DNA of 16,732 bases from Candidatus Heimdallarchaeota archaeon (lineage in GTDB: Archaea > Asgardarchaeota > Heimdallarchaeia > Heimdallarchaeales > Kariarchaeaceae): positions 1-16,732 of the forward strand of contig JAAFKL010000137.1 of NCBI GenBank assembly GCA_021399405.1. Direction: 5' to 3'. A model generated the notes under the pieces. That model worked only from the letters and a program-made list of their open reading frames with translations. It was not told the DNA's origin and searched no databases. Both the position numbers and the translations under genes were made by a program. Positions 1-8,900 of the stretch are shown here, one piece after another (the first letter of the stretch is position 1; each line of letters begins with the position of its first letter).

Positions 1-123
1 CCAACAATATCTTCAACTTCTCAAAGTTCCTCTACAAAATCAGATTCTCCTGGATTTACAATAATTCCATTTATGATGATACTAATTATTGCAATTAGAA
101 GTATCAGAGTAAAATTTCACTAA
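1..123 (+). CDS. C-terminal end of a surface protein with PGF-CTERM-like anchor (5' truncated)
   Basis: A reading frame enters from the left edge in frame 1 and ends at TAA 121-123, leaving 40 residues. They form the three-part pattern of an archaeal surface-protein sorting tail: a Ser/Thr/Gln-rich linker (residues 1-16), the motif SPGF (16-19), a hydrophobic segment (about 20-32) and a short basic tail (R33, R36, K38, stop). In known PGF-CTERM proteins this signal is cut by an archaeosortase and the protein is lipid-anchored; related C-terminal signals are described in Asgard archaea. The tail could also be a plain C-terminal transmembrane anchor. The functional domains lie outside the window. 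It is convergent with the next gene and is followed by a U-run terminator 83 bases downstream. Confidence 0.72.
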   Translation, partial: PTISSTSQSSSTKSDSPGFTIIPFMMILIIAIRSIRVKFH

Positions 124-144
124 CATAATCATAGAAATGTATTG

Positions 145-151
145 AAAAAAA
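145..151 (-). terminator. Possible U-run terminator of the 993-residue protein gene
   Basis: Seven A on the + strand read as seven U in a transcript coming from the right, about 95 bases beyond the stop at 246. It is the best minus-strand T tract in this convergent intergenic gap. Its distance from the stop and modest length make it weak. Confidence 0.28.
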
Positions 152-206
152 TTTAATGTCCTAGCTATGTTTGATTTCTGTCTAATTGGTTAATCAAAGA
201 GAATAG

Positions 207-217
207 TTTTTTTTTTT
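207..217 (+). terminator. U-run terminator of the left-edge surface protein gene
   Basis: A run of eleven T on the + strand sits 83 bases after the stop of the left-edge gene and just before the convergent stop at 246. Archaeal RNA polymerase terminates at oligo-T tracts without needing a hairpin, and none is evident here. This is the longest T run in the window. Confidence 0.55.
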
Positions 218-245
218 ACCACACTCGGTAGTATAGAGATTGCTC

Positions 246-3227
246 TCAACCAAAAGTTTGTACAGGATAGATTACATCTTGTATTGTGCTGTATGTCTGT
301 TGAATTTTCTCAGCAGCTTCGGGTTCTATTAATGACATGACCCTGGTTAAAGCGCTAAATACTTTCCCTAAATCCTCGGTGAAACTTATTCTGTTTACAT
401 AACGTACTGCATCTTCAAACGTTACAATAGTGGGAGTTTCGCCTTTGCTGATTTGAGTATCAAATATTTCATATGATATTAACCAACTATTGGTCTCTCT
501 TTTGTAGGTAATTCCTGGAAACCCAATAATTTCTTCAACAAAATCGTATCTTGCAAATTTCGAAACTGGAATTCTACCGATGTGTAATGAAACTTTTCCA
601 CCATCTGAGGTCACTATTCCATCTTTCTCAATGTAGATTGAATTCACCCTTTCAATTATTTTGCCGAGGCTGTTATATATTTCACTTGCAAAACTTTGAC
701 CTTGCTCTTGCAAATACTGTTCAAATTCACGTTTACTTTTCGCATTGTTCATGGCCCGCTTGATATTCTTAGACCTCTTACCAGTAATAACCTCATTCCA
801 CGCTGGTTCAAATATGGCTTCTGGTGCCTTTTTAAACAGCGTAAGTGATATACTTAGAGTAATACTATCTAAATCCTCAGCTTGAATGCTTTCCAAAGTC
901 AGAATGTAATTTTTTATTTCATCCCGTATTGTATTCATGTTGGGTAACATTTCTTGCTGGTCATATTTGAAGGCGAGGATCTCTTCATACGGTGGCCATA
1001 ATGCTTCTCTAAGAGTTGATTTGTGATCTTTCAAATATTGCAGTATCTGCTTTTTGAAAATATCAAAATTAGATCTAATTTCTCGTACAAGTTTTTCAGA
1101 TTCTTTTTGGAATTTTTGACTTGCTTTTTCCAAATTCTTGGGTACCTTCTTCGAGATTTCATTTTTCTCTTTGATTTCTTTTAATTGCACTTCCCAAGAT
1201 TTTACTATTTCCTTATTCCATATATCCTGAACGTTCTCTGTAAATTCATCAAGGATATCGGAAATTTCACTGCCAAGGGAAACTTGGTTGAACTTATTTT
1301 TTGGGAGAATCATACGTTGGCTCGAAATACTTTTAACTGTAACACGATTATCATTGCCTAATTTGTTGGCAAAACTTTGAATTTGCAATACCCCGTCATC
1401 AATCCATCCTGTTAGATGTTCAATACAAAGATTTTCAAGCCTCTCAGAGGCTGCAATTACTGAACTTTGAACTAGAACATCAGGACTAGTTAGCATGTTT
1501 ATGTAATTCTGAGCATTTATATTCGAAAAATCAATTGGGATTTCACGTTTATCTTTAATTATTGCAAGCTTAGGATGTTTTGTTATAAACTGAGAGAATT
1601 TTGTATCCGTATCTTTACCTTTGATGTAGACACCATCAGATTTTTGATCAAGCTGATAATTCATTCCATCAATGACGATTTTATATCCATTCAAAATTAC
1701 AGCAGAAGCTACAACGTGATCTATCCTAGGAGTTACAAGATGTACATCAAATTTTAGATTTGCGAGGATGTTAAAATAATCCACTAGAATTGACGCAGTT
1801 TTGATAATCCATCCCTTACTACGGTAGAAGTTGACAAATTTAGATACAGTATCTCCGTCGTTGCCATTGTCAAAAAGGAATTGATCAGTAATAATTGTAG
1901 CCAAAGTATTTGCAATAGCGTTACTTGCTGCATTTGTAAGAATGACTGCATCTTCTACAGATGTCACATTAAGTTGTTTTACCTCATCTTTGGCGATCAT
2001 TTGAGTGATTTCTTTCTTTCGCTTGTTTGTTAAAGTCTCAAGAATCGAAATTTGATGAACTATGTCTTTACTCTCAAGAAAAGTCTGAGCAAATTTCGTC
2101 AATAGATCCATTGATGATCGGTGTAGAGATGATTGTCCCATTCCCTCTATGAATCCATCGATGAAGCTCTTGACATACAATGGTTTAACTCCTTCTAATC
2201 GTGGTTCTAATGCTCGGTATAGGATTGTGCCCACGTGTTCAATATTCAAGGTTGGCATTTTTTTGTTGAATTTTTCACGTATCGGTGCCCTGTTTGGTTC
2301 GCTGAATATAAGTAATGGTTCATCCTTGAGTGCTCTTAGAAATGCTTTTCTCACAAATTCATTGAATAATGTGGTCTCTGATGCATGCAGATCCATACTG
2401 GAAATATTTGTTATAGAACGTTCTAGTTTCTCATCCACATCAACAAATAAATATTTCAGGACAGGTTTGACTGGATCTAGAAGCATAGCGTCAATTTCAT
2501 TTTTTACAACCTCATAAATTCTTAAATGCTCACTCCTTGGATCTGGTGAATAAAGAAATGACATGGGTCTCTCATCTGATAACAAATATACTACATGATA
2601 GGCTATTCCCTTGAACAATTTATCTTTTAATTTAGTAGTAGGGAAACCAAGTATCCAATTATTATCATCCTTGTGCCACTCAGGGTCTAAGATGTATTTT
2701 ATCAATTCATTAAATTCTTTTTTATCAGCTAAAAGTTCAGTAACTATGGATTGAATTCCTTTTCGGACCAATCTTTTGTCATTTGGCAATTTTTTCTCTA
2801 GTTTCACAATGGTACAGGCATTTAGGAATGATTGAATTAGAGTTGATCTGTGTATGGGTTGACCGTTTATTGCCATTTCTGATATATTACTAACTGCAGT
2901 TAATTGTTTACCCAAATTTGTACAAATCGATTGAGCAAGTTCTACAACTCCTTGTTTAACAGATCCTTGATCTGCAGAGATAACATAACTCATAATTAAT
3001 TTGGACGAATCGGTAACATTGATCGCAAATGTACCAAATGAAGATGTTTCCACGGCACCTGTCATGAACTGGGATTCTCCAGAAGATGCCTCAATAGATA
3101 CAATGTCTTTCAATGCCATCAATGTACTTGCGATTAGTTTAGAATCGGTTTCTGAAGATAGACGACCTAATTCTCCCATAGTAATACCAAAATCACTTTG
3201 GATTGAAATCCAAATATTAAATGCCAT
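246..3227 (-). CDS. Large cytosolic protein with N-terminal longin/roadblock-like domain, function unknown
   Basis: A 993-residue protein from ATG 3227; a TTG directly before it (3230) is the alternative start. A GAGGAG Shine-Dalgarno at 3248-3243 lies 15 bases before the ATG and 12 before the TTG, so the choice is open. No signal peptide or membrane segment is visible. Residues 1 to about 110 show the order of a small alpha/beta sensor-type fold: a strand beginning FNIWISIQSDFGI, a helix rich in Leu/Ala, two strands around FGTFAINV and SKLIMSYVIS, and a closing amphipathic helix. This resembles the longin/roadblock domains common in Asgard archaea (inference, not a search hit). About residues 670-740 are Lys/Glu-rich with heptad-like spacing, likely coiled coil. 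I do not recognise the rest. It has its own TATA-like element and is separated from the upstream operon by a tRNA gene, so it is probably transcribed alone. A scaffold or regulatory role is possible but unproven. Confidence 0.85.
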   Translation of the reverse strand: MAFNIWISIQSDFGITMGELGRLSSETDSKLIASTLMALKDIVSIEASSGESQFMTGAVETSSFGTFAINVTDSSKLIMSYVISADQGSVKQGVVELAQSICTNLGKQLTAVSNISEMAINGQPIHRSTLIQSFLNACTIVKLEKKLPNDKRLVRKGIQSIVTELLADKKEFNELIKYILDPEWHKDDNNWILGFPTTKLKDKLFKGIAYHVVYLLSDERPMSFLYSPDPRSEHLRIYEVVKNEIDAMLLDPVKPVLKYLFVDVDEKLERSITNISSMDLHASETTLFNEFVRKAFLRALKDEPLLIFSEPNRAPIREKFNKKMPTLNIEHVGTILYRALEPRLEGVKPLYVKSFIDGFIEGMGQSSLHRSSMDLLTKFAQTFLESKDIVHQISILETLTNKRKKEITQMIAKDEVKQLNVTSVEDAVILTNAASNAIANTLATIITDQFLFDNGNDGDTVSKFVNFYRSKGWIIKTASILVDYFNILANLKFDVHLVTPRIDHVVASAVILNGYKIVIDGMNYQLDQKSDGVYIKGKDTDTKFSQFITKHPKLAIIKDKREIPIDFSNINAQNYINMLTSPDVLVQSSVIAASERLENLCIEHLTGWIDDGVLQIQSFANKLGNDNRVTVKSISSQRMILPKNKFNQVSLGSEISDILDEFTENVQDIWNKEIVKSWEVQLKEIKEKNEISKKVPKNLEKASQKFQKESEKLVREIRSNFDIFKKQILQYLKDHKSTLREALWPPYEEILAFKYDQQEMLPNMNTIRDEIKNYILTLESIQAEDLDSITLSISLTLFKKAPEAIFEPAWNEVITGKRSKNIKRAMNNAKSKREFEQYLQEQGQSFASEIYNSLGKIIERVNSIYIEKDGIVTSDGGKVSLHIGRIPVSKFARYDFVEEIIGFPGITYKRETNSWLISYEIFDTQISKGETPTIVTFEDAVRYVNRISFTEDLGKVFSALTRVMSLIEPEAAEKIQQTYSTIQDVIYPVQTFG

Positions 3228-3259
3228 CAAAATTTACGATAACTCCTCAATGAAAAACC

Positions 3260-3269
3260 ATTACGTAAT
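3260..3269. repeat. 10-bp perfect palindrome in the leader of the 993-residue protein gene
   Basis: ATTACGTAAT is a perfect palindrome lying between the TATA-like element (3303-3311) and the Shine-Dalgarno sequence. It would fall just downstream of a transcription start near 3280, which is where archaeal repressors often bind. It may also be chance in AT-rich DNA. Confidence 0.3.
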
Positions 3270-3302
3270 ACAATCGCCCTGATGGAAATTATTTAGATAT
3301 AA

Positions 3303-3311
3303 TTTATAAAA
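3303..3311 (-). promoter_or_regulatory. TATA-box candidate for the 993-residue protein gene
   Basis: On the minus strand this reads TTTTATAAA, a good match to an archaeal TATA box. A start about 27 bases downstream (near 3280) would give a leader of about 50 bases that contains the GAGGAG ribosome-binding site at 3248-3243. No strong purine-rich BRE is visible upstream. Confidence 0.45.
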
Positions 3312-3359
3312 GTGTATTTATTTTAAATCCATCTGAGATTTTATTGTTTTGAAGAAGTA

Positions 3360-3431
3360 CAGCCCCACTCGGATTCGAACCGAGATCAGTGGAACCAGAA
3401 TCCACTATGATAGCCATTACACCATGGGGCT
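3360..3431 (-). tRNA. tRNA-Gln (anticodon CUG)
   Basis: The minus strand folds into a standard cloverleaf. The acceptor arms AGCCCCA and TGGGGCT pair fully. The anticodon stem GTGGA/TCCAC encloses the seven-base loop TTCTGGT, giving anticodon CTG, which reads the Gln codon CAG. The T arm CTCGG/CCGAG carries the loop TTCGAAT. The D arm (GTGT with loop A-A-T-G-G-C-T-A) has the conserved GG, with weaker pairing on its 3' side. The variable loop is short, the discriminator base is G, and CCA is not encoded, as is usual in archaea that add CCA with a nucleotidyltransferase. No intron is present. It lies between the DUF4350 gene and the 993-residue protein gene in the same orientation. Confidence 0.96.
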
Positions 3432-3475
3432 ATTAGTTATAGAAGCAATGAATTATTGCCTCGTAATAATTGAAG

Positions 3476-3488
3476 TAAATAAAATAAA
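3476..3488 (-). promoter_or_regulatory. TATA-box candidate for tRNA-Gln
   Basis: On the minus strand this AT-rich stretch reads TTTATTTTATTTA and lies 45-57 bases upstream of the mature tRNA 5' end, which would place transcription start about 20-25 bases before the tRNA. A small hairpin, GCAAT/ATTGC with loop GAATT (3445-3459), would lie in or near the leader. The 128-base gap 3432-3559 holds nothing else I recognise and no clear U-run for the upstream operon. Confidence 0.35.
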
Positions 3489-3559
3489 CTATTATTATTA
3501 TTGATAGATCATTGGATTAAGATAGGATAATAATTACTTGAAATAGGGTTTGTTCTGTT

Positions 3560-5383
3560 TTATGCTTCAAGGATTTCAAGTAATTTCTTCAATAAAGCCA
3601 AATATCGTTTGGCAGCGAGATAATTAATTCTGCGGGTTGGATTTTCAGCAATTTTGAACAATGTGGCCAATTGAGATTGCAATTCTCGACGACTACCTAT
3701 TCCAGGGTAATGTTCAGAGAAGAATCTAGCCATTTCTTTTGGATTCTTGGCAAACATACCATCAAATTTCACATCGGCTTGGACTGTGCGTACAAGTCTC
3801 CTCGAAAGATGCATAATCGGCTCTCCATATCCTCCGGACGCTTTGATGTCCTCAAGTTTCCTCTCAAAATCTGAGTGCCCCTTTTCACCTCGTCGTTTGG
3901 TCAACAGAATTGGTCTCAATCGACGGGTTTCTGGCATTAATTTTTTACCATATCCATAAGCCGCGAGAGGTACAAATGGTGCATAGAATGGGAACATACT
4001 CATCTGTGCAATCAATTTCATTAAAGCAGTAGAATACAATGCAGGTGATAGTAAGCCCTGATATGTGTGACCAAAATCAAATATTACAGGTATCGGAATA
4101 GTTTCTCCAGTGGCAGCATCAAATTGAGGTTCCTGAGTGAAAGTAGCCATATCAATTAAATTTCTGAATAACAAAAGATTATCATTATTAGCAACATCTG
4201 CTGTCCATCTATTGATAAATATAGACGGATCTGCGATAAAAATTAGTTTACCAAAACCTGGAAAGAGCGGAATAGTCAATGCAGTTGCGAATTTTGCATT
4301 TCCCCACTCATCTGCATCAGGTTCTGCCGTTCCATCTGCTGCCGCATCCATATCGGATTCGATCCAAGATCCCTTTGATGAATAAAATGGAAAGAACGGA
4401 AGATCGATATCTACACCCTCGTCACCACCAGTAAGTAGCGAAGTGGATAATTTTTGTAATGGTTGCCATGCTTTGGCTTCAACTTCACCAACAGTGCCAT
4501 TTTCGAATACTACTGTTTTGGTGGTTTTTACCTGAATGGAAATTATACTTGCAAATTCCATCTGAATCTTTTCTACACCCTCTGTGTAGGTGAACTTATC
4601 ATTTCCAAATGAAAGATCGGTGTGATCAATTTCGGTTATTATTGGACGTGCTGGACTATCATTATTACTGATTGCATCCATCAAAACTCCTGTCGCATTT
4701 ATTGCAAACCTTAGAATTACCTTCCCAAGAAGTTCTGTCATGAAATTTCCACCAATTTCTTCAGCAGCTGCAGAAGACCCTCCATCCAAAAATTGAGAGG
4801 GGTCAAGTGAACCATCACCTGAGGCACCTGTAGCTGTATCATTTGTTTCACCACCACTGAGTATATCGGTTAAACCAGGTAATTCAAATCCCAAATTAGT
4901 TGCTTCTTCTGAAAACTTATCAATATTAGAAAACGCATCGAATAATGGGTCCAAAATTTGGTTTCCAGTTCCGAAGTCATCTGCAATTATAACCGAACCT
5001 CCTCGTAGTAAATAGAGGATTACAGAGATTGTTTCTGTAAGATCATAATTTGCCGCTGGACCTGCAATTACTAGAACACCTGGTGGGCCACCACTACCTG
5101 AACCATTAAACCTATTCAAGACATTAAGATTTGAAATAATATTTAATGCTTCATACTTATTATCCTGCCCTTCTAGTGTTGCCTCTAAGTCTTCACGAAT
5201 AATTGAAAACCCATCATATGCAGTATTGTATATCGAATAAGTTTGATTGGATTCGGTATTGGGAATTGCTGCTAGAATAATTGGTGCAACTGCAAATAAT
5301 ACTAGTAGAATTAATGCCGTAGTTTTAAGAAATCTCTTAATTTTGGCAATTCTAGTGGATGTTGCAGTTGTTTCACTTGACAA
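3560..5383 (-). CDS. DUF4350-domain membrane protein
   Basis: A 607-residue protein, last gene of the four-gene operon. The start is TTG 5383: it is the only start codon upstream of the first membrane helix, and a GGAG lies 11 bases before it, immediately after the upstream stop. A basic cytosolic N-terminus (residues 10-20) leads into a membrane helix (about 21-40). Residues about 45-200 fit DUF4350, a flavodoxin/GATase-like fold found with MoxR, DUF58 and DUF4129 genes; the strand VLVIAG (103-108) and the motif ADDFGTGN (134-141) after a Leu-rich helix are characteristic. A large, probably extracytoplasmic region follows, with Gly/Ser-rich low-complexity stretches near 180-210. A second hydrophobic segment (about 453-476) is followed by a strongly basic 131-residue C-terminal domain predicted to be cytosolic. 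No catalytic residues can be assigned. The family function is unknown; its place suggests partnership with the three upstream proteins. Confidence 0.88.
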   Translation of the reverse strand: MSSETTATSTRIAKIKRFLKTTALILLVLFAVAPIILAAIPNTESNQTYSIYNTAYDGFSIIREDLEATLEGQDNKYEALNIISNLNVLNRFNGSGSGGPPGVLVIAGPAANYDLTETISVILYLLRGGSVIIADDFGTGNQILDPLFDAFSNIDKFSEEATNLGFELPGLTDILSGGETNDTATGASGDGSLDPSQFLDGGSSAAAEEIGGNFMTELLGKVILRFAINATGVLMDAISNNDSPARPIITEIDHTDLSFGNDKFTYTEGVEKIQMEFASIISIQVKTTKTVVFENGTVGEVEAKAWQPLQKLSTSLLTGGDEGVDIDLPFFPFYSSKGSWIESDMDAAADGTAEPDADEWGNAKFATALTIPLFPGFGKLIFIADPSIFINRWTADVANNDNLLLFRNLIDMATFTQEPQFDAATGETIPIPVIFDFGHTYQGLLSPALYSTALMKLIAQMSMFPFYAPFVPLAAYGYGKKLMPETRRLRPILLTKRRGEKGHSDFERKLEDIKASGGYGEPIMHLSRRLVRTVQADVKFDGMFAKNPKEMARFFSEHYPGIGSRRELQSQLATLFKIAENPTRRINYLAAKRYLALLKKLLEILEA

Positions 5384-5400
5384 TATAATCAGCGCTCCAA

Positions 5401-5865
5401 TTAGTCACTTCTACGTCTTCGAGCTCCGGTAGCTCTTTTCTTAGGCCTTCTCCGCTTCTTCTTTCCAGTCTTAGCGGATTTTTTGCTCTTTACAGAACGT
5501 CCTTTCTTGTATTTAACGTGAAGGGACTCTAGAGCACTTTCTACATTCTGATAATCGTCAAAAGTCACTTCTTCAGGACTATATTTTGCGATTTCAAAAT
5601 TCCATAAAATTGGTTCCAGTTCTTCATCAGTAGTTCTACCTTCTTCAACTAGCAGAGTACCGTATTCTCGGGCAGTGGTCGATATGCTCCTTTCTATTTG
5701 TGCATAATTGACCCCAATTGCCTCCAAAGCATAAAAAGCCTGTATTGAGGCTTGATTGTAATTGGAAGCTTGGGCTGCCTTTTTGACTGCAGAAATTGCA
5801 GAATCGGCAGATCTACCCTTTTCTTGTTTATCTTTAAATCTATTTAGGAAGTCAAACAAACCCAT
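5401..5865 (-). CDS. Soluble DUF4129-like helical protein with very basic C-terminal tail
   Basis: 154 residues from ATG 5865, chosen because AGGAG lies 10 bases upstream; a TTG at 5910 that overlaps the previous stop (TTGA) would add 15 residues but has no such site. The protein starts MGLFDFLNRF, has no signal peptide or membrane helix, and is mostly helical up to residue 118. Residues 64-113 match the cytosolic tail of the preceding 1362-residue protein in order: TARE-aromatic, FE/FE, AKY, E-x-T, an aromatic-DD-aromatic variant, and a final Ala-Leu. This is the C-terminal DUF4129-type module, usually found attached to a membrane protein. From residue 119 on, the tail is dominated by Lys and Arg (for example KKKRRRPKKR), which could bind nucleic acid, acidic lipid or the acidic tail of its partner (inference). 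It lies 41 bases after the previous stop and 17 bases before the DUF4350 gene, so it is cotranscribed. Confidence 0.85.
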   Translation of the reverse strand: MGLFDFLNRFKDKQEKGRSADSAISAVKKAAQASNYNQASIQAFYALEAIGVNYAQIERSISTTAREYGTLLVEEGRTTDEELEPILWNFEIAKYSPEEVTFDDYQNVESALESLHVKYKKGRSVKSKKSAKTGKKKRRRPKKRATGARRRRSD

Positions 5866-5881
5866 ATTTTTTTTTCTCCTT
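5866..5881 (-). promoter_or_regulatory. Ribosome-binding site with A9 spacer deciding the start of the basic DUF4129-like protein
   Basis: The minus strand reads AAGGAG followed by nine A, one T and then ATG at 5865. The spacing of 10 bases is good for initiation and fixes the start at 5865 rather than the upstream TTG at 5910. A second A8 run lies just upstream (5892-5885). Homopolymer runs in a ribosome-binding spacer are prone to replication slippage. Confidence 0.7.
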
Positions 5882-5906
5882 GAATTTTTTTTGTGGAAGT
5901 GATAAC

Positions 5907-8900
5907 TCAATCAAATTCATCATCATCATCCTCAATCTGTACACGAGCTCCTGATTCAATAATTGTATTTACTGTGATGTCTAATGCCTTCACAGCGTCA
6001 TCCCAATCATCATAAGTGGGCTCGTCCTTACCATATTTTGCTGCTTCAAAAGCATTTGATATGGTTAACAAAGTTTCCCTGTCCACAATAGTTATTGTGG
6101 AAAGGTAAGATGTAAATTCTCGTGCGGTTTGATTATACGATCTTGGAACTTGAAGGATCTCTTTCGATAATCTCTCCAAAGCTTCCCAGACCAGCCTAAT
6201 TGCAGCCTTGTATTTCTCTTCTGCACCGAGACGTTTAATCTCATCGATTAATTCGCTTAATGTACTTCGCGCTTTGCGTTTTCTTGCACTCTTCTCGAAA
6301 TATTCTCTAATATTATGTCTTTGATAATAAAGTGCAATCGCAAAAACAAATAAACTGAATGTTAATATTACTAATAATGCATTTCCTGAATCCTCTTCTT
6401 CCTGATCTCCGATAGTATTGGAAATTGTAGAGACTATCGTAATCACATTCCCATCAGAATCAGTTGATAATATCGTGGATACAGTTTGTAGTGGATCAGT
6501 TACCTCTTCTGGTGGATTGATAATTTCAAATTTTAATGGATCTGCACCTTGTGAATTAACCACAATTTCATTACCAATAACATCATTTGCAGTCACATCC
6601 CAACTTACAGTCATATTCTCGGGTAGTGAATCAAAGTCCACATAGAATTGCATGAAATATTCCCCTCCACTTTCTGTGACATTTACGTATGTTCCATTGT
6701 TCGAAATCTGACTAAGGAATAACAGAAAATTAGAGATATCAACAGGTAAATCAGTACCTCCTGGGAATAAAATAACACTATCATCCACTAATAATTTTGA
6801 TATAGTAGCAAGCAAGTTACCATCACCATCATAATAGTACATCGTCAAAGTAATATTCGATATACCAATTCCTGCATCAGTTATATTGTACGATACATAC
6901 CCCGTTTCATTAAGATTGTAAACTTGTTTGGTAGTTGGCGTATTTACTTTATCCAAAGTATCTTCTCCTGCTTCCCAATCTCTTGTTGGATCCGGATCTT
7001 CAGGATTATCTTCATCTGTTATTAGAGTATTGAAACTTGATGAATTATCAACCGCATTGATTATTTGAGGTGATTTGTATTCATTATCATTAATGTCGTA
7101 AATAGTAAAATTATAATTTACCTGCATGAAATAATCAAGACTAGTACCGTCGATTGTGAATTGGAACTTGAATTCAAAATTCTGAGGTACTGGGAAATTA
7201 ATTCCAAGAATGAATACATCTGTAAATGTACCATTATTTATCAGAGTACCATTTGAGTCGAAAGTCAGAATTTGATAAGAGAAGGTCATATTCGCATAGT
7301 CTACATTATCGATAGGAATCCGAAGATCTATGATAATATCTTCTCCAGGATCAACATTGGTATTCTGTGTCAATGGTTGGAAGTTAACATTGATAGCATC
7401 AACATAATCAAAATTGTTATCATCAATTATTTCGGTATCTCCCATTTTTATGGTTTGAACTATTGAAGAAACATTTAGACTAAAACTGTTGGTGTAACTT
7501 GGGTATCCACTCGGTAAAACTGTTGCACTTGGATACAAACCCACCAATCCATAACCTGCTAAATCAGCAACTTCCACATAAAATTCAATCCATCTACCAT
7601 GTTCATCAAATGAGATTGTAAAATTATAAGTACCGTCATTCTCAGGATCTGTCATTAGTACTGATGTAAAATCTACCGGGAAGTTTGCATCGATTAGGTC
7701 GTGTGCAGTATTAGTTGAGACCTTGTAAAATAAAACTACAAATCGAATGTTATCCAAATCGCTTTTTGTTACATCAATTGTCGCTTCAATCCTTGCATCA
7801 ACACCTGTTTCCAAATTTCCGGGAAAACTAGGATTTCCTGTAAGTGCGGGAGCAACATTATCTGGGCCCATAAGAATAAAATTCTCACTAACTGTGGACG
7901 CAAGTGTAGGTATGTTATTCGCAAAAGTTATTGCAAAATTGAAATTACTTCCTGATGTATTGAATAATAGCTGATCAAAATTCACAACGTCGCTGAAGAT
8001 AAATGTGAAATTAGCAGTACCCGCAGTGACTGTAAACGGAATTGTTCCATCTCGACCAACCACACTAATGGTCAATCCTACAGGATTATTGCCAAATTGA
8101 TCTCTTACACCAATTGAATAATTTGCGTTATTGTTGTAATAATTTACAAATGTATCATTAAACAAGGTATTTGACGCATTTAGATCTCTATATCCATTTC
8201 CGTCCTTCAAATCAATTTGTATGTAAGTTGTAATTGATGAATAGTAGTTAAAACTACTGCTTTCATCAGTGATTGTGTCAACCCCAATTTGTGTCCAATC
8301 AGTTGCCAAACCTATAGCACCAAGTGTGACATTTATTGTGAAAACACTATCCAGAATTGCAAAATTGAAATTGTTGATATCAAAACTGAATGCACCTCCG
8401 TCACCTGTGGTTGTTGTACCTAGAACTTGCTCAATTAATTGAGAATTCCAAACCGGTACGGGTGCAGTTTTGTTGTTAATAGAGATCACTACAGGAACAA
8501 ATTTTGCAGGAGCACCTTGGTTATCCAGAACTGTTCCAGTAACAGTAATTGTTGGACTATCGGGATGATAGTAGACTTCAGGGCTAGTATCAGAAGCCGT
8601 TATTGCTTGCAAATCTTCTTTAACGAAAAGTGAGAATGTCTCTACTGTATCAGCAACAGTTGTAACGCCTACAATAGTCAACGTGATCAATATTTGCGTC
8701 TCTATTGCAAGATTAAGATTCGGGAAATTTGTTGTGTCAAATGTGGTTGTAAATGAAATGAAACCATTGTTATCTGTAGAGTATGGACCTAATGTTAAAG
8801 TGGTCCCCGCTCCAGTTATAGCAACGTTAATTTGTTTGGAAGATAATGCGGTTTGCCAGGCTGTAAGATCTCCAGCAAATGATTGATTCATATAAGTTGC

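Noticed and set aside
2149..2517. 122-codon + strand open frame inside the 993-residue protein gene
   Set aside because: Lies wholly antisense to a long real gene, has Ser/Asn-rich noise composition, no ribosome-binding site and no recognisable motif. The same holds for the other + strand frames between 246 and 13391.
3001..3282. 93-codon + strand open frame crossing the start of the 993-residue protein gene
   Set aside because: Mostly antisense to that gene; its extension past the gene start covers the promoter and leader of the minus-strand gene and shows no independent start signals.
5866..5910. Upstream TTG start at 5910 of the basic DUF4129-like protein, overlapping the previous stop as TTGA
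   Set aside because: The overlap suggests termination-reinitiation, but the ATG at 5865 has a strong ribosome-binding site at the right distance and a typical MGLFDFL N-terminus, while the extra 15 residues are an unconvincing Lys/Arg/His stretch.
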